Assembly (NCBI RefSeq): GCF_014654365.1
Contig: NZ_BNAY01000012.1
Location: 199,807 to 263,806, forward strand
Source: Amycolatopsis oliviviridis
Lineage (GTDB): Bacteria; Actinomycetota; Actinomycetes; Mycobacteriales; Pseudonocardiaceae
Reading direction: 5' to 3'
Length of the DNA: 64,000 nt
Shown here: positions 16,490 to 24,302 of the stretch, piece after piece
Position numbering within the stretch: the stretch's first letter is position 1
Layout: the number at the start of each line of letters is the position of its first letter
Made by a program: the position numbers and the translations under genes
The notes under the pieces: generated by a model
What the model was told of the DNA's origin: nothing
Database searches by the model: none
Seen by the model: the letters and a program-made list of their open reading frames with translations, nothing else

Positions 16490-18891
16490 ACCCGTCCGCC
16501 GATCCGTCCGAAGTGGACACCGCGTCGTGGCGAGGGCAGGACCTGCGGCTGGTACCGGCCGCGGCGACGGCCTGGCTCGGCACTCTTTCCGGGCTGCTCG
16601 GCGGCTGGTGGATCACGATGCTCTGCGGTGCGGCCGCCGTGGTGCTCGCGATCATCGCCGGTGTCCGTGCCCGCCGGACGGCGTCCCGGTGGGTGGCGGG
16701 CCTGGGCGCGCTCGCGGTCCTCGGCGTGCTCACCGCCGGTCCGGTGGCGCTGCGGATCCGGGCCGCCGAACACGACGACCTCCGTGCCGCCGCCGCACGG
16801 GGGAGCGACGCCACCACGAGGGTGGTGGTCACCGAGCGGCCACGTCCGGTCCGCGGTGCCGGATACGCCGATCGCCGGGCAGGCACCCGCCTGGTGGTCA
16901 TCGCCGCGACGGTGGACACCGTGGTGACGGGTGAGCGGGTGGTGGATTCGGCCGGCCGGATCCTCCTGCTCGCTCCCGCCGAGGGGTGGCTCGACCTGCT
17001 GCCCGGGCAGCAGGTCACCGCCTCCGGACGGCTCGCACCGTCGAAGGGGGCCGAACTGACGGTCGCGGTCCTCTCGGTGCGGGGCCCGCCGTCGGCCCTT
17101 TCGCCGGCGCCCTGGTGGCAGCGAGCCGCGGAATCGCTGCGCACCGGGCTCCGGAGCCTGTGCTCCGTCCTCCCGGAGGAGCAGGCCGGTCTCGTGCCCG
17201 GACTGGTCGTGGGGGACACGAGCACGCTCTCCCCGCGAGTCGAGCGCGAGTTCACGGACTCCGGCATGTCCCACCTGATGGCCGTGAGCGGTGGGAACGT
17301 GGCGATCGTCTGCGGCTCGATCCTTCTCCTGCTGAGAGTGCTCCGGGTCGGGCCGCGGACGTCCGCCGCCGCGGCCGCCGCGGGGCTCGCCGGGTTCGTG
17401 GTCCTCGCCGGGCCCGCGCCCAGCGTGCTCCGTGCCGGGGTGATGGGGGCGGTCGGGTTGCTGGCGCTCGCCCTGGGACGCCGGGGTTCGGCGCTGCCCG
17501 CGCTGGCCTTCGCGGTGGCGGGGCTCGTCGTGGCCGATCCCGCGATGGCCGCCGACTTCGGGTTCGCCCTTTCGGTGCTGGCCACGGCCGGGCTCGTCCT
17601 GCTCGCGCCGAGGTGGGCCGAGTGGCTGGTCGGACGCGGTGTTCCGGCCGGTTATGCCGAGGGGCTGGCCATCCCGCTGGCCGCGTTCGTGATGACGGCG
17701 CCGATCATCGCGGGCATGGCGGGGTCGGTCAGTCTCGTCTCGGTGGTGACCAACGTGCTCGCCGCGCCGGTGGTCGCCCCGGCCACCGTGTTCGGTGTGC
17801 TCGCGACCGTCGTCGGACCGTGGTGGCCGTCGGCGGGCAGGTTGCTGGTCCGGCTGACCGAACCCGAGGCGAGCTGGCTCATCACCGTGGCCCGGCACGG
17901 CGCCCGCGCGCCGGGAGCGGTGGTGGACTGGCCCGGCGGGTGGTGGGGCGGTCTTCTGGCGGCCGGGCTGCTCGTCGTGCTGCTCGCCGCCATCCGGCTG
18001 CGTCACGCCAGGATCCTGCTGGCGGTCGCGTTGGCAGGCGGGCTGCTCGTCTTCGTGCCGGTTCGCGTGCTGGCCCCGGCGTGGCCACCGGCGTCGTGGA
18101 GTGCCGTCGCGTGCGACGTCGGGCAGGGAGACGCCGTCGTTCTCGCTACGGGCGAGCAGGGGAGGGCGGTCCTGGTCGACACCGGGCCGGAACCGGGACC
18201 GGTCGACGAATGCCTGAGCAGGCTCAGCGTGGACCGGGTCCCGCTGATCGTGCTGAGTCACCTGCACGCCGACCACATCGGCGGTCTCGCCTCCGTCTTC
18301 GAGGGCCGGTCGGTCGGAGCGGTCGCCGTCGGTCCTGGCCGGGCCCCCGCGTGGGCGTGGCAGCAGGTCGCGGACGAGACAGCACGCCGCGGGATTCCTT
18401 TGCTGGAACTGGGGATCGGGCAACGGCTGGACTGGCCGGGGCTGTCGCTGGACGTTCTGGGGCCGCGTTATGTCACCCAGCGGTCGGTTCGTGAACAGGA
18501 CGGCACGGTGATCAACAACGGTTCCGTCGTCCTGCGTGCCGGGACTCCGGCGGGCAGGTTACTGCTGACCGGTGACGTCGAACTCGCCGCGCAGGCCGAC
18601 CTGATGGCCGAAGGCGCCGATCTCCGGGCCGAGATCTTGAAGGTCCCGCACCACGGAAGCCGTTACACGGCGCCGGATTTCCTCAACGCCGTCGCACCAC
18701 GGGTCGCGTTGGTGAGTGTCGGTGCCGGGAACACCTACGGTCATCCGAACAAGTCCACTTTGGACAATCTGACGGCCGTCGGTGCCTCGGTCGCCAGGAC
18801 GGACACGGACGGCGACACCGCGGTCGTCACCGACACGCGAGGCCTTGCCCTGGTACGCCGGGGTGAGCCCCGCGGCCCGCCTCGCTCTTGA
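16486..18891 (+). CDS. comEC: ComEC/Rec2 family DNA-uptake channel protein
   Basis: An 801-aa inner-membrane protein with the three usual parts: N-terminal membrane helices and OB-like region (about 1-230), the competence domain with multiple helices (LVVGDTSTLSPRVEREFTDSGMSHLMAVSGGNVAI and following), and a C-terminal metallo-beta-lactamase domain with HLHADHIGG. It carries single-stranded DNA across the membrane in transformable bacteria. In actinobacteria transformability is usually unproven. The ATG overlaps the comEA stop. Confidence 0.93.
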   Translation: MNPSADPSEVDTASWRGQDLRLVPAAATAWLGTLSGLLGGWWITMLCGAAAVVLAIIAGVRARRTASRWVAGLGALAVLGVLTAGPVALRIRAAEHDDLRAAAARGSDATTRVVVTERPRPVRGAGYADRRAGTRLVVIAATVDTVVTGERVVDSAGRILLLAPAEGWLDLLPGQQVTASGRLAPSKGAELTVAVLSVRGPPSALSPAPWWQRAAESLRTGLRSLCSVLPEEQAGLVPGLVVGDTSTLSPRVEREFTDSGMSHLMAVSGGNVAIVCGSILLLLRVLRVGPRTSAAAAAAGLAGFVVLAGPAPSVLRAGVMGAVGLLALALGRRGSALPALAFAVAGLVVADPAMAADFGFALSVLATAGLVLLAPRWAEWLVGRGVPAGYAEGLAIPLAAFVMTAPIIAGMAGSVSLVSVVTNVLAAPVVAPATVFGVLATVVGPWWPSAGRLLVRLTEPEASWLITVARHGARAPGAVVDWPGGWWGGLLAAGLLVVLLAAIRLRHARILLAVALAGGLLVFVPVRVLAPAWPPASWSAVACDVGQGDAVVLATGEQGRAVLVDTGPEPGPVDECLSRLSVDRVPLIVLSHLHADHIGGLASVFEGRSVGAVAVGPGRAPAWAWQQVADETARRGIPLLELGIGQRLDWPGLSLDVLGPRYVTQRSVREQDGTVINNGSVVLRAGTPAGRLLLTGDVELAAQADLMAEGADLRAEILKVPHHGSRYTAPDFLNAVAPRVALVSVGAGNTYGHPNKSTLDNLTAVGASVARTDTDGDTAVVTDTRGLALVRRGEPRGPPRS

Positions 18892-18900
18892 GACGGGCCG
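18873..18900 (+). terminator. Hairpin at the comEC-thrC convergence
   Basis: CGGCCCG (18873-18879) pairs with CGGGCCG (18894-18900) across the comEC stop codon, in the 17-bp gap before the convergent thrC end. There is no T-tract, so function as a bidirectional terminator is only likely from position. Confidence 0.35.
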
Positions 18901-18908
18901 GCGGGAAC

Positions 18909-20174
18909 TCAGATGCCCAGGGCCTCGCGGACCGCGTCGGCCGAGGCGCTGACGGTGGCCTTCGGGCCGATCTTGTCCTCGACGGCGTCGAGGGTCTTGA
19001 GGCCGTCACCGGTGATCAGGAGCACGATCTCCTCGTCCGGGTTGAGCTTGCCGGTCTCGATGAGCTTCTTCGCCGTCGCGACGGTGACCCCGCCGGCGGT
19101 CTCGGTGAAGATGCCCTCGGTGCGGGCGAGCAGCCGGATGCCCTCGACGACCTCTTCGTCGGTGACGTCTTCGATCGCGCCGCCGGTGCGGTTGACCACG
19201 TCGAGGACGTAGGGGCCGTCGGCCGGGTTGCCGATCGCCAGCGACCGGGCGATCGTGTCCGGCTTGACCGGCTGGACGACGTCGTGGCCCGCGCGGAAGG
19301 CCGCCGAGACGGGGGAGCAGCCGGTCGCCTGCGCGCCGAACACCTTGTACGGCGTTTCCTCGACGAGGCCGAGCTTCCCGAACTCACGGAAACCCTTGTC
19401 CACCTTGGTGAGCTGGGAGCCGGAGGCGATCGGGACCACGATCTGCGAGGGAAGCCGCCAGCCGAGCTGCTCGGCGACCTCGAAGGCGAGGGTCTTGGAG
19501 CCTTCGGAGTAGTAGGGCCGGACGTTCACGTTGACGAACGCCCAGCTCTCCTGCTCGGCGGCGAGCTGGGTGGCGAGCCGGTTCACGTCGTCGTAGTTGC
19601 CGTCGACAGCGATCAGGTCGCCGTCGTACACGGCGGTGGTGAGGATCTTGGCCCGCTCGAGGGTCTTCGGGATCAGCACGACCGACCGCCAGCCGGCGCG
19701 GGCCGCGGCGGCGGCGACCGCGTTGGCCAGGTTGCCGGTCGACGGACAGGCGAGCACGTCGAACCCGAACTCGCGGGCGGCGGCCAGCGCGACAGCGACC
19801 ACGCGGTCCTTGAACGAGTGAGTGGGGTTGCCGGTGTCGTCCTTGACCCAGACCTTCTTGACGCCCAAGGCTTTCGCGAGCCTGTCGGCCTGGATGAGCC
19901 GGGTGGCACCGGGTTCGGTGTTGGGGATTTCTTCGACGTTCGACGGAACAGGAAGGAGCTTCTTGTAGCGCCAGATGTTCTTCGGTCCGGCTTCGATGTC
20001 TTCGCGGCGCACGCGGCCGAAGTCGTAGGCGACCTCGAGCGGCGAGAAGTCCTCGGCGGAAACGAATTCGGGGGCGAGCGGCTGCCGGTGTCCCTCTTCC
20101 TTCGACACCAGTTCGACGGCCGGTCCGAGATCCGGGGTCTTGGTGGTGGAGGTCGTGCCGAGGGTTGCGGTCAT
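18909..20174 (-). CDS. thrC: Threonine synthase
   Basis: PLP enzyme converting O-phosphohomoserine to threonine, 421 aa. The PLP lysine is K122 in HSFKDR, with the phosphate-binding STGNLANAVA segment and a C-terminal TGDGLKTLD. The protein is of the shorter type found in actinobacteria. The ATG at 20174 follows GGAAGGAAC. A SAM-I riboswitch abuts the ribosome-binding site. The gene stands apart from hom and thrB, which are not in this window. Confidence 0.96.
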   Translation of the reverse strand: MTATLGTTSTTKTPDLGPAVELVSKEEGHRQPLAPEFVSAEDFSPLEVAYDFGRVRREDIEAGPKNIWRYKKLLPVPSNVEEIPNTEPGATRLIQADRLAKALGVKKVWVKDDTGNPTHSFKDRVVAVALAAAREFGFDVLACPSTGNLANAVAAAAARAGWRSVVLIPKTLERAKILTTAVYDGDLIAVDGNYDDVNRLATQLAAEQESWAFVNVNVRPYYSEGSKTLAFEVAEQLGWRLPSQIVVPIASGSQLTKVDKGFREFGKLGLVEETPYKVFGAQATGCSPVSAAFRAGHDVVQPVKPDTIARSLAIGNPADGPYVLDVVNRTGGAIEDVTDEEVVEGIRLLARTEGIFTETAGGVTVATAKKLIETGKLNPDEEIVLLITGDGLKTLDAVEDKIGPKATVSASADAVREALGI

Positions 20175-20187
20175 CGCGAGGTTCCTT

Positions 20188-20317
20188 CCTCATCTGCCCC
20201 GCCATGGCGGGCCGGAATTGGCACCGTGTTCGTCAGCTACCCCGCGATCGCGGGATGACAGGCTGACGCCGGTTGCCGGGGCTTCATCGGGCCGTTCCCT
20301 CTGCCCCTCTGGATGAG
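20188..20317 (-). promoter_or_regulatory. SAM-I (S-box) riboswitch in the thrC leader
   Basis: Read on the minus strand, the 130-nt leader starts CTCATCC and ends GATGAGG, which pair as P1. Between them are the S-box signatures CAGAGGGGCAGAGGGA, GGCCCGATGAAGCCCCGG, CAACC and GGTGCCAATTCC in the right order. The P1 3' strand (GATGAG) runs directly into GGAAGGA, the thrC ribosome-binding site, and no terminator follows, so control at translation initiation is likely. S-box aptamers normally serve methionine and SAM genes, so use on thrC is notable. Confidence 0.88.
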
Positions 20318-20454
20318 CGGTATTCGATTGTCGGCACGAGCATGAGCGCGTCGCCTCGCCAACACCGTACGACATGAGCCTCAGGTGGGGCCACCGTGCC
20401 CGGAACACATCACCGGACAAAGCACACGAGAGGAGGAGTGGCAGGATCGTCACC

Positions 20455-21441
20455 GTGACGACGCAAGCCTCCGCCCCATCGCCGCTGGTCCTGGTCCTCG
20501 GTGAGGAAGAGCTGCTGATCGAACGCGCGGTCCGCGCCGCTTCGGACGCGGCCAAAGCGGCCGATCCGACGGCGGATCTCACCCGGATCCGGGTGTCGGA
20601 CCTCACAGTCCCCGCCCTCGCGGAGATGGTCAGCCCCTCGCTGTTCGCCGAGGGCAGGGTGATCGTCCTCGAATCCGCGCACGACATCTCGCAGGAGCTC
20701 TCCGACGGGGTGATGGCCTACGTGAAGGCGCCCGCCGACGGCATCGTGCTCGTCGTCGTGCACAGCGGAGGCGGCCGGAGCAAGGCCGCGAAGGCGCTTC
20801 CCGCGGCCTTGAAGAAGGCCGGGGCGGAGATCGTCGAGTGCCCGAAGCTGACCAAGCCCGCTGAGCGGGAATCCTTTGTCCGCAACGAGGTCCGCCGGGT
20901 CGGCGGGAAGATCGACGGCGCCGCCGTGCTCGCGCTGATCGACGCCGTCGGCTCGGATCTGCGCGAGTTGTCGTCGGCCGCGACCCAGCTCGTCGCGGAC
21001 GCCGGTGGCACGGTCGACGAGCAGGCGGTCCGGCGCTACCACCGGGGCCGCGCGGACGTGAACGGGTTCGCCGTCGCCGAGAAGGCCGTCGCCGGTGACA
21101 AGACGGCGGCGCTGGAGTCACTGCGCTGGGCGATGCAGCTGGGTGTTCCGCACGTGCTGGTCGCGGACGCCCTCGCCGACGCCGTCCGGACGATCGCGCG
21201 GGTGTCGGGCGCGGGCCGCGGGAACCCGAATCAGATGGCGGGCGAGCTGGGGATGCCGCCGTGGAAGGTCCGCAAGGCCCAGGGGCAGGCGCGTGGCTGG
21301 GGCCAGGACGGCCTCGCCACCGCGATGCGGGTCGTCGCCCGGCTCAACGCCGAGGTCAAAGGGGTCGCGGCCAACCCGGAGTACGCCCTGGAGCGCGCCG
21401 TCCTGGAGGTCGTCGACGCCCACGGCACCAGCAGCCGCTAA
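20455..21441 (+). CDS. holA: DNA polymerase III subunit delta
   Basis: Clamp-loader delta subunit, 328 aa, matching the family in length and in blocks such as LVLVLGEEELLIERAV near the N-terminus, LAALIDAVG-type region (VLALIDAVGSDLRELSSAATQL) and the C-terminal WGQDGLATAMRVVARLNAEVKG. The GTG at 20455 follows GGCAGGATCGTC. The frame is open 27 codons further but has no better start. It is divergent from thrC and convergent with rpsT, the arrangement seen at Rv2413c-Rv2412. Confidence 0.92.
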   Translation: MTTQASAPSPLVLVLGEEELLIERAVRAASDAAKAADPTADLTRIRVSDLTVPALAEMVSPSLFAEGRVIVLESAHDISQELSDGVMAYVKAPADGIVLVVVHSGGGRSKAAKALPAALKKAGAEIVECPKLTKPAERESFVRNEVRRVGGKIDGAAVLALIDAVGSDLRELSSAATQLVADAGGTVDEQAVRRYHRGRADVNGFAVAEKAVAGDKTAALESLRWAMQLGVPHVLVADALADAVRTIARVSGAGRGNPNQMAGELGMPPWKVRKAQGQARGWGQDGLATAMRVVARLNAEVKGVAANPEYALERAVLEVVDAHGTSSR

Positions 21442-21592
21442 CACCTACTGAGACCACGCTCACCGCTCACTGGACCGAGCCCGGCGATCAACGCGCCCAT
21501 GAACCGGGACCGGCGGACTCGTCTCGCCGGAAGCGCGCCAGCGCGACGGCGAGACTTCACCGGTCGCGCGCCCTCTCTCGGGCCGAAGGCCC

Positions 21593-21670
21593 ACGTAAAC
21601 GCGATGAAGGGGCGCCTTCCCGCGTCACGTGAGTGACAAGCGGGCCGGCGCCCCTTCGGCGCGTTTACGT
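21593..21670. terminator. Long bidirectional hairpin between holA and rpsT
   Basis: ACGTAAACGCG (21593-21603) pairs with CGCGTTTACGT (21660-21670), and GAAGGGGCGCC (21606-21616) with GGCGCCCCTTC (21647-21657). The inner part adds CCCGC/GCGGG and GTCAC/GTGAC. The result is a nearly continuous stem of about 30 bp between two convergent genes, suitable as a terminator in both directions. Its GAAGGG..CCTTC core resembles the other extragenic palindromes of this window. Confidence 0.65.
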
Positions 21671-21707
21671 CAGCGCGCGATTAGATCGCGCTGCGCGCGA
21701 TTAAAAA

Positions 21708-21968
21708 TCAGAGAGAGTTCGCGCGCTTCGCCAGCGCGGACTTCTTGTTGGCGGCCTGGTTGGCGTGCAGAACGCCCTTGGTCACGGCCTTGTCCAGCTT
21801 CTTGGCCGCGTCCTTCTGCAGCTCGATCGCCTTGGCCTTGTCGCCGGCGTCGGCGGCCTCGCGGAACTTGCGGATCGCGGTCTTCACCGAGGACCGGATC
21901 GCCTGGTTGCGCTGACGCGCCTTCTCGTTGGTGGTGATGCGCTTGATCTGCGACTTGATGTTGGCCAC
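21708..21968 (-). CDS. rpsT: 30S ribosomal protein S20
   Basis: Small-subunit protein S20, 86 aa, lysine- and alanine-rich and helical (ANIKSQIKRITTNEKARQRN at the start, ANQAANKKSALAKRAN at the end). The GTG at 21968 follows AGAGGAGC. The longer open frame upstream has no support. It is monocistronic and convergent with holA. Confidence 0.96.
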   Translation of the reverse strand: MANIKSQIKRITTNEKARQRNQAIRSSVKTAIRKFREAADAGDKAKAIELQKDAAKKLDKAVTKGVLHANQAANKKSALAKRANSL

Positions 21969-22158
21969 GGGGGCGCTCCTCTTGAATCTCTCGGTGGTTT
22001 CACCGCCGCGCTGTGACCGGCCCTGCGCGCTCGTGAGAGCGGCGCGGGTTTCCTCCATGACGGAATGCCACACGGCGGTGAAGGGCAAGCTTAACAGCCG
22101 TCCCGGGCCGGATCGCGGCCGCCTCCGGGCGGGCGATTGAGGTACGGTGAAGATCGTA
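21969..22158. other. Gap upstream of rpsT and of the ykkC riboswitch
   Basis: The 360-bp gap between rpsT and the EamA transporter gene holds no coding sequence. Its right half is the ykkC-type riboswitch and its hairpin. The left half, described here, should contain the divergent promoters. TTAAGCTT near 22090-22097 is the only AT-rich spot, and I cannot assign -35/-10 pairs with confidence. Confidence 0.3.
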
Positions 22159-22290
22159 GTGCCTAGGGTTCCGCCGCCTGCCCGTTCAGCGAACCACACA
22201 ATCAGGGCAGGTGGGACAGGTCCGAGCGGCACCATCGGCGGGGCCGGAAGCACCGCCGTTCATCTGACGGGACAAAAGCCTGGAGGACCG
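22159..22290 (+). promoter_or_regulatory. ykkC-class riboswitch (guanidine-I-like) upstream of EamA transporter gene
   Basis: The segment carries the ykkC signatures in order: CCTAGGGTTCCG (22162-22173), a P1-type helix formed by CCTGCCC and GGGCAGG, the block CAGGTCCGAGCGG, and the 3' motif ACGGGACAAAAGCCTGGAG. Guanidine-I riboswitches typically control guanidine carboxylases and small multidrug-resistance exporters. Other ykkC subtypes sense ppGpp, PRPP or nucleoside diphosphates. The subtype cannot be settled by eye. The gene it precedes is a transporter, which fits guanidine export best. Confidence 0.8.
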
Positions 22291-22292
22291 GT

Positions 22293-22314
22293 GTTTTCCG
22301 CATGCGCGGAAAAC
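22293..22314 (+). promoter_or_regulatory. Hairpin between ykkC aptamer and start codon (expression platform candidate)
   Basis: GTTTTCCGC (22293-22301) and GCGGAAAAC (22306-22314) form a perfect 9-bp stem with an ATGC loop, followed at once by GTGAAAGG, the ribosome-binding site. There is no T-tract. GGACC at 22285-22289, at the aptamer 3' edge, can pair with GGTCC at 22321-22325 beside the ribosome-binding site and close this hairpin in a larger structure, so translational control is plausible. Confidence 0.5.
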
Positions 22315-22328
22315 GTGAAAGGTCCGCT

Positions 22329-23207
22329 GTGAACGTCACCGCCCTGTCCTTCGTCATCGTCGCCGCCGTCATCCACGCGGGCTGGAACCTGGCCGCCAAG
22401 CGGATCCGCCGCGGCGGGGCCCGCTTCGTCTGGGCCTACTACAGCTTCTCCGCGATCCTGCTCGTCCCGGTCATGGCGGTCTCGCTGGCCGTGGAGCCGC
22501 AACGTCCACAGTGGACCTGGCTGCTCGCCGCCGCGGTCACCGCGGTGTTCCACGTCACCTACGGGGTCGTCCTCCAGCGGGGTTACGCCGTCGGTGACCT
22601 GTCCGTCGTATACCCCGTCGCCCGGGGTACCGGGCCGCTGATCTCGGTGCTCGCGGCCGTCGTGCTGCTCGGCGAGCGGCCGGGAGTGCTCGGCCTGGTG
22701 GGTGCGTTCCTCGTGGTCGCCGGGGTGCTGGTCATCGGTACCGGGCGGGCTCCGGCCCATGCCGACGCGACAGATCGCGAGGCTCGCCGCAAAGGCGTCG
22801 TGTACGGGCTGCTGACCGGGCTCACGATCGCCGCCTACACCCTGTGGGACGCGCATTCGGTCACCGGTCTCGGTGTCCCGCCGATCGTCTACTTCGGAAC
22901 CGGCGCGATCGTGCAGAGCCTGCTCATGGCGCCGTACGCGCTGAAGGACCGTGAAGAGGTGTCGTGGCTCTGGCGTGAGCACAAGCGCGAAATCCTCATC
23001 GTCGGCTTGCTCTCGCCGATCGCCTACCTGCTGGTCCTCTACGCCCTCCAGATCGCCCCGGTGAGCCTCGTCGCACCCGCGCGGGAGCTGAGCATCGTGC
23101 TGGGCGGCCTGGCCGCCTGGCTGGTCCTGGGAGAGGCGAACGCCGTCCGCAGGCTGGCCGGCTCGGCGGTCGTGCTGGCGGGCATCACCGCGATTGCGAT
23201 GGCCTGA
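22329..23207 (+). CDS. EamA-family (DMT superfamily) transporter
   Basis: A 292-aa membrane protein with about 10 helices and two EamA repeats. Conserved spots include HAGWNLAAKR in the first helix and VYPVARGTGPLISVLAAVVLLGERP at the end of the first repeat. The GTG at 22329 follows GTGAAAGG and is preferred over an ATG at 22302, which lies inside a leader hairpin. The ykkC-type riboswitch directly upstream suggests export of the ligand or of a related metabolite. Known guanidine-I transporters are mostly four-helix SMR proteins, so this ten-helix relative would be a variation. Confidence 0.85.
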   Translation: MNVTALSFVIVAAVIHAGWNLAAKRIRRGGARFVWAYYSFSAILLVPVMAVSLAVEPQRPQWTWLLAAAVTAVFHVTYGVVLQRGYAVGDLSVVYPVARGTGPLISVLAAVVLLGERPGVLGLVGAFLVVAGVLVIGTGRAPAHADATDREARRKGVVYGLLTGLTIAAYTLWDAHSVTGLGVPPIVYFGTGAIVQSLLMAPYALKDREEVSWLWREHKREILIVGLLSPIAYLLVLYALQIAPVSLVAPARELSIVLGGLAAWLVLGEANAVRRLAGSAVVLAGITAIAMA

Positions 23208-23230
23208 ACCCATCCGGTAGGGATTGAGCC

Positions 23231-23605
23231 ATGGACGTGCTGAGCAGCAGGGTGCTGATCCACCCGAAAGACCTCGACGTGTCGACGGCGTTCTATCGGG
23301 ACACCCTGGGCCTCGCGATCGACAAGGAGTTCCCCGGCGGGACGGTGTTCTTCGCCGGGAACGGGTCGATCGAGATCGTCGGGACCGGGGAGACCGGCCC
23401 GACCTCCGACGTCGCGTTGTGGCTCCAGGTCCGGGACCTGCCCGCGGCGCTCGAGGAGCTCGCCGCGAAGGGCTTGGATCCGGTCCGCGGAGCGCGCCGT
23501 GAACCCTGGGGCCTGGACGAAGCGTGGATCGCCGATCCGGACGGCACCAGGATCGTGCTGGTCGAGGTGCCGCGTGAGCATCCGTTGCGCACCGACCCGC
23601 GCTAG
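23231..23605 (+). CDS. VOC family (glyoxalase-like) protein
   Basis: A 124-aa single VOC domain with the beta-alpha-beta-beta-beta pattern (VLIHPKDLDVSTAFYRDTLGL, then DEAWIADPDGTRIVLVEV). Metal-binding residues are plausible at H11 and the C-terminal E. The family includes glyoxalases, dioxygenases and resistance proteins, and no specific activity can be assigned. TAGGGA at 23218-23223 lies 7 nt before the ATG. The 3' end overlaps the convergent methyltransferase by 4 bp. Confidence 0.8.
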   Translation: MDVLSSRVLIHPKDLDVSTAFYRDTLGLAIDKEFPGGTVFFAGNGSIEIVGTGETGPTSDVALWLQVRDLPAALEELAAKGLDPVRGARREPWGLDEAWIADPDGTRIVLVEVPREHPLRTDPR

Positions 23606-24189
23606 GTCGCGGGCTTGATCGCGCGCAACTGAGCGGCGAGGGAAGCACCGAAGCCCGGCGGTTCCCAGGTCCAGGTCTGCAGGTCGGTGAAGCCGGCGGC
23701 CGCCGCTTCGTCGGCCAGTTCGTGGCGGGAGACCGGCAGCCATTTCTCGTGCGACGACAGCAGCAGCCTGCCGCCGGGGCGCAGCACGCGGAACAGTTCG
23801 GCGAACCCGGCCGCCCGGTCCTCCCACAGCTGCACGTTGTTGACGGTCAGCACCACGTCGACGCTCTCGTCAGGCTCGCCCGTGGAGTCCGCGGTGCCGT
23901 CTCTGAGCTCCACCCGGCCGCCGCATCGGCGGCGGGCGCGAGCGAGCATCTCCGGGGACGGGTCGACGCCGATCGCGCGGCCCGCGGTCTCGGCCGCGGC
24001 CCGCAGGCCGACACCCGGGCCGGGACCCACGACCAGGACTGTTTCGCCCGACTCGATCGACGCCAGTTCGACGACGCGAAGTTCGGTGGCAGCGTTGCCG
24101 TGCGCCATCGCCAGGCCACCGAACCGGCCGAGCAGTCCCCTGGGATGGCCGAACGTGCGATCGAGCATTTGGGACAGTGAAGTACTCAT
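23602..24189 (-). CDS. SAM-dependent methyltransferase (class I)
   Basis: A 195-aa methyltransferase with motif I VLVVGPGPGVGLR, an acidic residue after beta-2 (GVDPSPEML), motif II DVVLTVNNVQLW and motif III VLRPGGRLLLSSHE. The fold is certain but the substrate is not. It is convergent with the VOC gene and divergent from lepA. Confidence 0.85.
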   Translation of the reverse strand: MSTSLSQMLDRTFGHPRGLLGRFGGLAMAHGNAATELRVVELASIESGETVLVVGPGPGVGLRAAAETAGRAIGVDPSPEMLARARRRCGGRVELRDGTADSTGEPDESVDVVLTVNNVQLWEDRAAGFAELFRVLRPGGRLLLSSHEKWLPVSRHELADEAAAAGFTDLQTWTWEPPGFGASLAAQLRAIKPAT

Positions 24190-24302
24190 GCTTCGAGGTC
24201 ACCACAGCTCACCACGGGCCGCATCGGGGATGACCCCCACTCGCACCCGGAGCGGCATGGGACCATAGAGGTGGCACACCCCGACCTTCGCGAGGAAACC
24301 CG

